The notes under the pieces were generated by a model. It was not told the origin of the DNA. It searched no databases and saw only the letters and a list, made by a program, of their open reading frames with translations. This document shows positions 15,169 through 18,494 of a stretch of 18,494 nucleotides of DNA, in pieces. The stretch lies in the NCBI GenBank assembly GCA_030151225.1, contig JASLEG010000082.1, forward strand, positions 1-18,494. The letters are read 5' to 3'. Position 1 is the first letter of the stretch. Each line of letters starts with the position of its first letter. A program made the position numbers and the translations under genes. Source of the stretch: Burkholderia sp. (GTDB lineage: Bacteria; Pseudomonadota; Gammaproteobacteria; Burkholderiales; Burkholderiaceae).

Positions 15169-16947
15169 TCAATCGTCCGAATCGTCGTCGCTGTCGTCGT
15201 CCGTCGGCGCGGCGGGCTTGCCGTAGCGCTTGACCAGCGACTGGCGGAACCCGGCCAGCGACGGCTGCGCGTCGAGCAGCTTGTCGAGCGCGGCCAGCTG
15301 CGCGGGCCAGTCGTGCAGCTCCACCGCGAAGATCTTCAGGCGCGCGACGGTATCGAGCGCGTCGCCCTCGCGGCCGTCGAGCGCCTGCAGCACCGCGTAG
15401 CGGCGCAGCACGGTCTCGCCCGGCAGCAGCGCGAGCGCATGCTGGTGCGCCGCGAGCTTGGCCGGCAGGTCGTCGCGCGAGATCGGCATCAGCGTGGCCG
15501 CGCCGTATTCGCCCCACGAACCGAACAGGAAGGACGGCGACGCGCGATATTGCTCGGCCGGATTCGAGCCGTAGTACAGCACCTCGGCGCGCTGGTAGTC
15601 GCGCAGGATCGGATACAGCGCGAGCAGCGCCACCACCGACACCACGGCGAACACGCCGTAGGCGAGGCGCCCCGGCAGCACGCGCAGCGGCCGCGTCTCG
15701 AGCAGGCCGATCACGAACATCGCCGGCAGCGTGAAGAACGTGTACTGCTGCGGATACTCGACCAGCGCATGCATCAGCAGCACGCCGATCAGCGCGAGGC
15801 CGTACAGGCGCTCGCCCGTATGCGGCAGGCGCAGCACGCGCACGAACCACAGCCCCAGCGTGATCAGCAGCGCGCCGAGGCCGAGCACACCCGACTTCGC
15901 GAGCAGGTCGATGAAGATGTCGTGCGAGTTGTTGGCGATCTCCACGCCGCCGAGCGCGCGCACGAGCTCGAACTGATGCAGCGGGAATTCGCCCCAGCCC
16001 ACGCCGAGCCACGGATGCGCACGGAACATCGTGAGCCCGTACTTCCACAGCGCGAGGCGCGGCGCGATCTGCCCGGCATCGCGCATGCGCTCGGCCGCCG
16101 ACTCGGCGAGACCGAGGTGGTAATGCAGGTTGGCCCAGCGCACCAGGACGTTCACGGCCACGAACACGAGTGCGAGCCCGAGCGGATACAGCCACGCGGC
16201 ACGATGGCCACGGCCGCGACGCGAGGCGGCCAGCGCCGTCCACAGGCCCGCCACCACCATCACCGCCACCTGCAGCCAGGGCCCGCGCGACACGGTGAAG
16301 GCGAGCCCCGCCGACAGCACGATCGACAGCGGCAGCCAGCCCCACGACGGCAGGCGCCGCGATTGCGCAAGATACAGCGTGCTGGCCAGCGCGAACGCGA
16401 TGTAGGTGGCCAGATGGTTCGCCTGCGCCATGTTGCCGTAAGGCCGGCGGTCCACCTGCACGCCGTAGTTCACGACGAACGGCGAGAAGGTGCTTTCCAG
16501 ATGCAGCAGCTGCACGATCTGGCAACCCACCGCGAACACGCCGCCGACGATCAGCGCGCCCGCCATCATGCGCGCCACGCTCTCGACCGAATGCACGCGG
16601 CCGAGCACGTAGCCCGACTGCATCGCCACCAGCGCGGCCAGCAGATAGCCAAGCGCGAGCCAGTTCATCGAAGGCTGCGACAGCGGCAGCACGAAGGTCT
16701 GCACGATCAGCACGGCGCCGAACGCGAGCGGCGTGACCCAGGCGAGCGGCGCGGAGAACGGCCGCACCGCGCGCTCGCCGCGCGCGAGCAGCACCACCAG
16801 CACGCCGAGCAGCGCGTACAGGCCGAATGCCGTGAATTCGGAATAGAACGTCGGGATCGGATAGGTGTGGTTGGTGACCGCGTAAGGCAGGATCAGTGCA
16901 ACGGCAAGCGCAATCAGCGATAACGAACGCAGAACGGAAGAAGGCAT
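15169..16947 (-). CDS. pglL: PglL-family protein O-oligosaccharyltransferase (Wzy/WaaL-like)
   Basis: Inner-membrane glycosyltransferase that moves a lipid-linked oligosaccharide onto Ser/Thr of periplasmic proteins such as pilins. The 592-residue product has about a dozen hydrophobic segments, the first at residues 9-24. RPYGNMAQANHLA at 168-180 is the motif typical of PglL, and SRGPW at 220-224 follows. The large periplasmic loop has HPWLGVGWGEFPLHQFE (311-327) and NNSHDIFIDLLAKSG (339-353), with a His expected to be catalytic (His342 by motif position). After the last membrane segment (about 430-447) comes a soluble helical tail and then an acidic DDDSDDDSDD end. A GTG at 16977 could add ten residues but lies inside a TATAGT promoter-like element, so I chose 16947; neither start has a good ribosome-binding site. 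Wzy or WaaL function is less likely given the motif and the pilin next door. Confidence 0.9.
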   Translation of the reverse strand: MPSSVLRSLSLIALAVALILPYAVTNHTYPIPTFYSEFTAFGLYALLGVLVVLLARGERAVRPFSAPLAWVTPLAFGAVLIVQTFVLPLSQPSMNWLALGYLLAALVAMQSGYVLGRVHSVESVARMMAGALIVGGVFAVGCQIVQLLHLESTFSPFVVNYGVQVDRRPYGNMAQANHLATYIAFALASTLYLAQSRRLPSWGWLPLSIVLSAGLAFTVSRGPWLQVAVMVVAGLWTALAASRRGRGHRAAWLYPLGLALVFVAVNVLVRWANLHYHLGLAESAAERMRDAGQIAPRLALWKYGLTMFRAHPWLGVGWGEFPLHQFELVRALGGVEIANNSHDIFIDLLAKSGVLGLGALLITLGLWFVRVLRLPHTGERLYGLALIGVLLMHALVEYPQQYTFFTLPAMFVIGLLETRPLRVLPGRLAYGVFAVVSVVALLALYPILRDYQRAEVLYYGSNPAEQYRASPSFLFGSWGEYGAATLMPISRDDLPAKLAAHQHALALLPGETVLRRYAVLQALDGREGDALDTVARLKIFAVELHDWPAQLAALDKLLDAQPSLAGFRQSLVKRYGKPAAPTDDDSDDDSDD

Positions 16948-16975
16948 GAGCGAACCGGATGTCAGCAACCGGCGC

Positions 16976-16981
16976 ACTATA
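16976..16981 (-). promoter_or_regulatory. Possible -10 element of pglL
   Basis: TTTTTTGTATAGTG on the minus strand, with TATAGT as -10, would start transcription about 20 bases before the pglL ATG. The -35 region is weak, and read-through from pilA is also possible, since I see no strong terminator in the 152 bases between the genes. Confidence 0.4.
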
Positions 16982-17099
16982 CAAAAAATTCAGGTCGCTG
17001 AGTCGGTCACGTGCCGTTATCTCGGTTCGACGCCAGTTGCGCACGCCCCGCGAATGATCCGCCCCCATATCTGATCCTCTGCTTGCCTTCGCCGCCGCA

Positions 17100-17708
17100 C
17101 TAGTTGCGGCACTCGGGCGGCGCGAGCCTGCCGGCCAGCGTCGCCGCCTCGGACGGCTGCGGCCCCGAACCCGGCGCGGCGAGCGAGGACGCCGTCTTGC
17201 CGCCGGCGAAACACTCCCAGGTGATCGCGCCGGCCTGCACCGAACCTGACGCGAGCGCCACCCGCGCGGTGGGCGCCTCGGCGTCGTCGGGCACCGACGG
17301 CACCATCACCAGCATGTTCTCGCCGGCCTTGGCCACGCGCGTGGTGTAGGCGATGCGGATCTGGCCGTTGTCGGCGTCGATCGCGACCGACTCGACGTTG
17401 CGCGTGGCGGGCGGCGACACGTAGCCGCCGTCGAGCGCGGCGCCGCTGGCGGCGTTCTCGGCCACCGCCAGCCGCGCCGAGGCGGCCAGTGCCATGCCCT
17501 CGCCCACGCGGCTGCGCGCAAGGTAATCCTGATAGGCGGGAATCGCATAGGCCGCCACCACGCCGACGATCGCGAGCACGATCATCAGTTCGATGAGTGT
17601 GAAGGCGCGACACGGCTCGCGCGGCCGGGCGTGACGTGGCCGACGGCGTGCGCCGCAGAGGCGCCGCGACAACTGGTGAAACAGGGCAACGGACAAGGCT
17701 TCGAACAT
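17100..17708 (-). CDS. pilA: Type IV pilin (PilA-like prepilin)
   Basis: Major or minor pilin subunit, processed by a prepilin peptidase and assembled into a type IV pilus. The product is 202 residues from the ATG at 17708, which has CCGGAG six bases upstream. The hallmark FTLIELMIVLAIVGVVAAYA begins at residue 36, with Glu at mature position 5 and then IPAYQDYLARSRV. The mature protein is 167 residues, and Cys166 and Cys200 would close the usual C-terminal disulfide loop. Two things are odd. The leader is 35 residues, Arg/Pro-rich after a hydrophobic start, and the residue before the cleavage site is Ala instead of Gly. Residues 172-190 are Ser/Ala/Pro-rich. It is followed by pglL and is separated from sucD by a terminator. 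A pseudopilin is the main alternative; the absence of gsp genes nearby and the presence of pglL favour a pilin. Confidence 0.9.
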   Translation of the reverse strand: MFEALSVALFHQLSRRLCGARRRPRHARPREPCRAFTLIELMIVLAIVGVVAAYAIPAYQDYLARSRVGEGMALAASARLAVAENAASGAALDGGYVSPPATRNVESVAIDADNGQIRIAYTTRVAKAGENMLVMVPSVPDDAEAPTARVALASGSVQAGAITWECFAGGKTASSLAAPGSGPQPSEAATLAGRLAPPECRN

Positions 17709-17714
17709 GGCGGG

Positions 17715-17718
17715 CTCC
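17715..17718 (-). promoter_or_regulatory. Ribosome-binding site that fixes the pilA start
   Basis: GGAG (in CCGGAG) six bases before the ATG at 17708. It supports the long 35-residue prepilin leader; no other ATG lies between it and the FTLIE segment. Confidence 0.7.
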
Positions 17719-17741
17719 GGAAACGAAACGGGCCTGCTCAA

Positions 17742-17759
17742 CCGGCGGCGAGCCGCCGG
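17742..17759 (-). other. Stable hairpin in the predicted pilA leader
   Basis: CCGGCGG and CCGCCGG pair perfectly (7 bp, all G-C) around a four-base CTCG loop. No T-run follows, so it is not a terminator. If the TACGAT at 17773-17778 is the -10 box, the hairpin sits within about ten bases of the mRNA 5' end. Confidence 0.6.
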
Positions 17760-17772
17760 AGCAGGAACGTCG

Positions 17773-17778
17773 ATCGTA
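17773..17778 (-). promoter_or_regulatory. Possible -10 element of pilA
   Basis: GGCTACGATCG on the minus strand with TACGAT as -10, 65 bases upstream of the pilA start; the -35 region near 17796-17801 (TGTCCG) is weak. I see no convincing sigma-54 -24/-12 pair, although many pilA genes use sigma-54. Confidence 0.4.
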
Positions 17779-17860
17779 GCCAGCGCGCGCCGCGCCGGAC
17801 AGTCGGTCGAACGGCCGAGACCCGGCGCCGCGCCCGACACATGCACGTTTCGAGCACACG

Positions 17861-17889
17861 AAAAAAAACGCCGGCACGAGGCCGGCGTT
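17861..17889 (-). terminator. Intrinsic terminator after sucD
   Basis: On the minus strand, AACGCCGGC (17881-17889) pairs with GCCGGCGTT (17867-17875) around a five-base loop, and the T-run after it gives eight T in all (17861-17868). It isolates sucD from pilA. Confidence 0.92.
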
Positions 17890-17932
17890 CTTGCCGACGC
17901 GGGTCAAGCCCGCGTACGCATCGGGAGCTCGC

Positions 17933-18494
17933 TCAGATTGCAGCCTTGAGCAGACGGCCCATTTCCGAGGGATTGCGCGTGACCTTGATGCCGCACGCGT
18001 CCATGATTTCCAGCTTCGCTTCGGCCGTATCCGCACCGCCCGAGATCAGCGCGCCGGCGTGGCCCATGCGCTTGCCCGGAGGCGCCGTGACGCCGGCGAT
18101 GAAGCCGACCACCGGCTTCTTCATGTTCGACTTGATCCACTCGGCTGCCGTCGCTTCGTCCGGGCCGCCGATTTCGCCGATCATGACGACCGCATCCGTG
18201 TCCGGATCGTCGTTGAACATCTTCATGACGTCGATGTGCTTCAGGCCGTTGATCGGGTCGCCGCCGATACCGACCGCCGACGACTGGCCGAGGCCGAGTG
18301 CCGTCAGCTGCGCGACCGCCTCGTACGTCAGCGTGCCCGAACGCGACACGACACCGATGCGGCCCTTGCGGTGGATGTGACCCGGCATGATGCCGATCTT
18401 CAGTTCGTCCGGCGTGATCGTGCCCGGGCAGTTCGGCCCGAGCAGCAGCGTCTTGCGGCCTTCGCGACGCATGCGGTCCTTCACTTCGATCATG
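17933..18494 (-). CDS. sucD: Succinate-CoA ligase, ADP-forming, alpha subunit (5' part beyond the window)
   Basis: Alpha subunit of succinyl-CoA synthetase, the citric-acid-cycle enzyme that makes ATP or GTP from succinyl-CoA; it pairs with SucB/SucC-type beta subunits in the cytosol. Only the C-terminal 187 codons or so of about 293 are present, and the frame is open to the right edge. Landmarks are LLGPNCPGTITPDE, then GRIGVVSRSGTLTYEAV, GQSSAVGIGGDPINGLKHID, and GKRMGHAGALISGG with the active-site His that is phosphorylated during catalysis. The C-terminus VTRNPSEMGRLLKAAI is complete. The beta-subunit gene sucC is expected just beyond the right edge on the same strand, by analogy with related genomes. 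It is ended by a strong terminator. Confidence 0.97.
   Translation of the reverse strand, partial: MIEVKDRMRREGRKTLLLGPNCPGTITPDELKIGIMPGHIHRKGRIGVVSRSGTLTYEAVAQLTALGLGQSSAVGIGGDPINGLKHIDVMKMFNDDPDTDAVVMIGEIGGPDEATAAEWIKSNMKKPVVGFIAGVTAPPGKRMGHAGALISGGADTAEAKLEIMDACGIKVTRNPSEMGRLLKAAI

Noticed and set aside
16983..17005. Terminator of pilA before pglL (T-run TTTTTT)
   Set aside because: The only hairpin before the T-run is a four-pair TCAG/CTGA stem, too weak; the T-run more likely belongs to the pglL promoter region.
14692..17068. Frames of 743 and 687 codons on either strand across pglL
   Set aside because: Compositionally biased shadows; the pglL frame has membrane segments and family motifs.
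17709..17846. Longer N-terminus of PilA starting at 17846
   Set aside because: It would run through the predicted promoter and hairpin; the ribosome-binding site and ATG at 17708 fit better.

Overview
The window reads as part of the main chromosome of a high-GC Burkholderia-type betaproteobacterium. The reasons are a strong G/C third-position bias, OpcP-type porin and PglL-type O-oligosaccharyltransferase sequences, GCTAAAAT-like promoter elements, and a gene order (sucD-pilA-pglL and pgk-pyk-fba) that I recall from Burkholderia. The species is not assigned. I see no tRNA, rRNA, CRISPR array, insertion sequence, prophage or attachment site; almost the whole window is ordinary chromosomal coding sequence.

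Layout. (1) Positions 1-3985, minus strand: the lower-glycolysis cluster pgk > pyk > fba. fba runs off the left edge, and pyk is followed by a strong intrinsic terminator. (2) 4226-5301, minus: azlC-azlD, a two-part branched-chain amino acid exporter with an ATGA overlap. It is divergent from (3) 5497-7804, plus: ilvE (branched-chain aminotransferase), a small CHCC zinc-finger protein and waaF (LPS inner-core heptosyltransferase II). (4) 7943-10032, plus: a compact operon of an NTF2/SnoaL-like protein, a YheT-type alpha/beta hydrolase and an unrecognised conserved protein. It meets (5) 10064-11845, minus: a secreted M48 metalloprotease with a TPR-like tail (BepA/YfgC type). (6) 12024-12512, plus: moaC, sharing a hairpin terminator with (7) 12602-13711, minus: a trimeric general porin. 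(8) 14004-14960, minus: a small lipoprotein with a TonB-C-like domain and a DUF2501 (YjjA-like) protein. (9) 15169-17708, minus: pglL and pilA, a probable pilin/O-glycosyltransferase pair. (10) 17933 to the right edge, minus: the C-terminal part of sucD, ended by its own terminator.

How the genes connect. Three groups are functionally coherent: pgk/pyk/fba (glycolysis and gluconeogenesis), azlCD against ilvE (making versus exporting branched-chain amino acids from one shared intergenic region), and pilA with pglL (a pilin beside the enzyme family that O-glycosylates pilins and other periplasmic proteins). waaF, the M48 protease, the porin, the lipoprotein and PglL all serve the cell envelope.

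I did not find a clearly new multi-gene system. The points most worth a second look are the unusual prepilin leader (35 residues, Ala instead of Gly at -1), the Ser/Ala/Pro-rich C-terminal segment of that pilin beside pglL, a perfect 13-bp inverted repeat with arms about 100 bp apart upstream of the porin, and a stable hairpin near the predicted 5' end of the pilA message.
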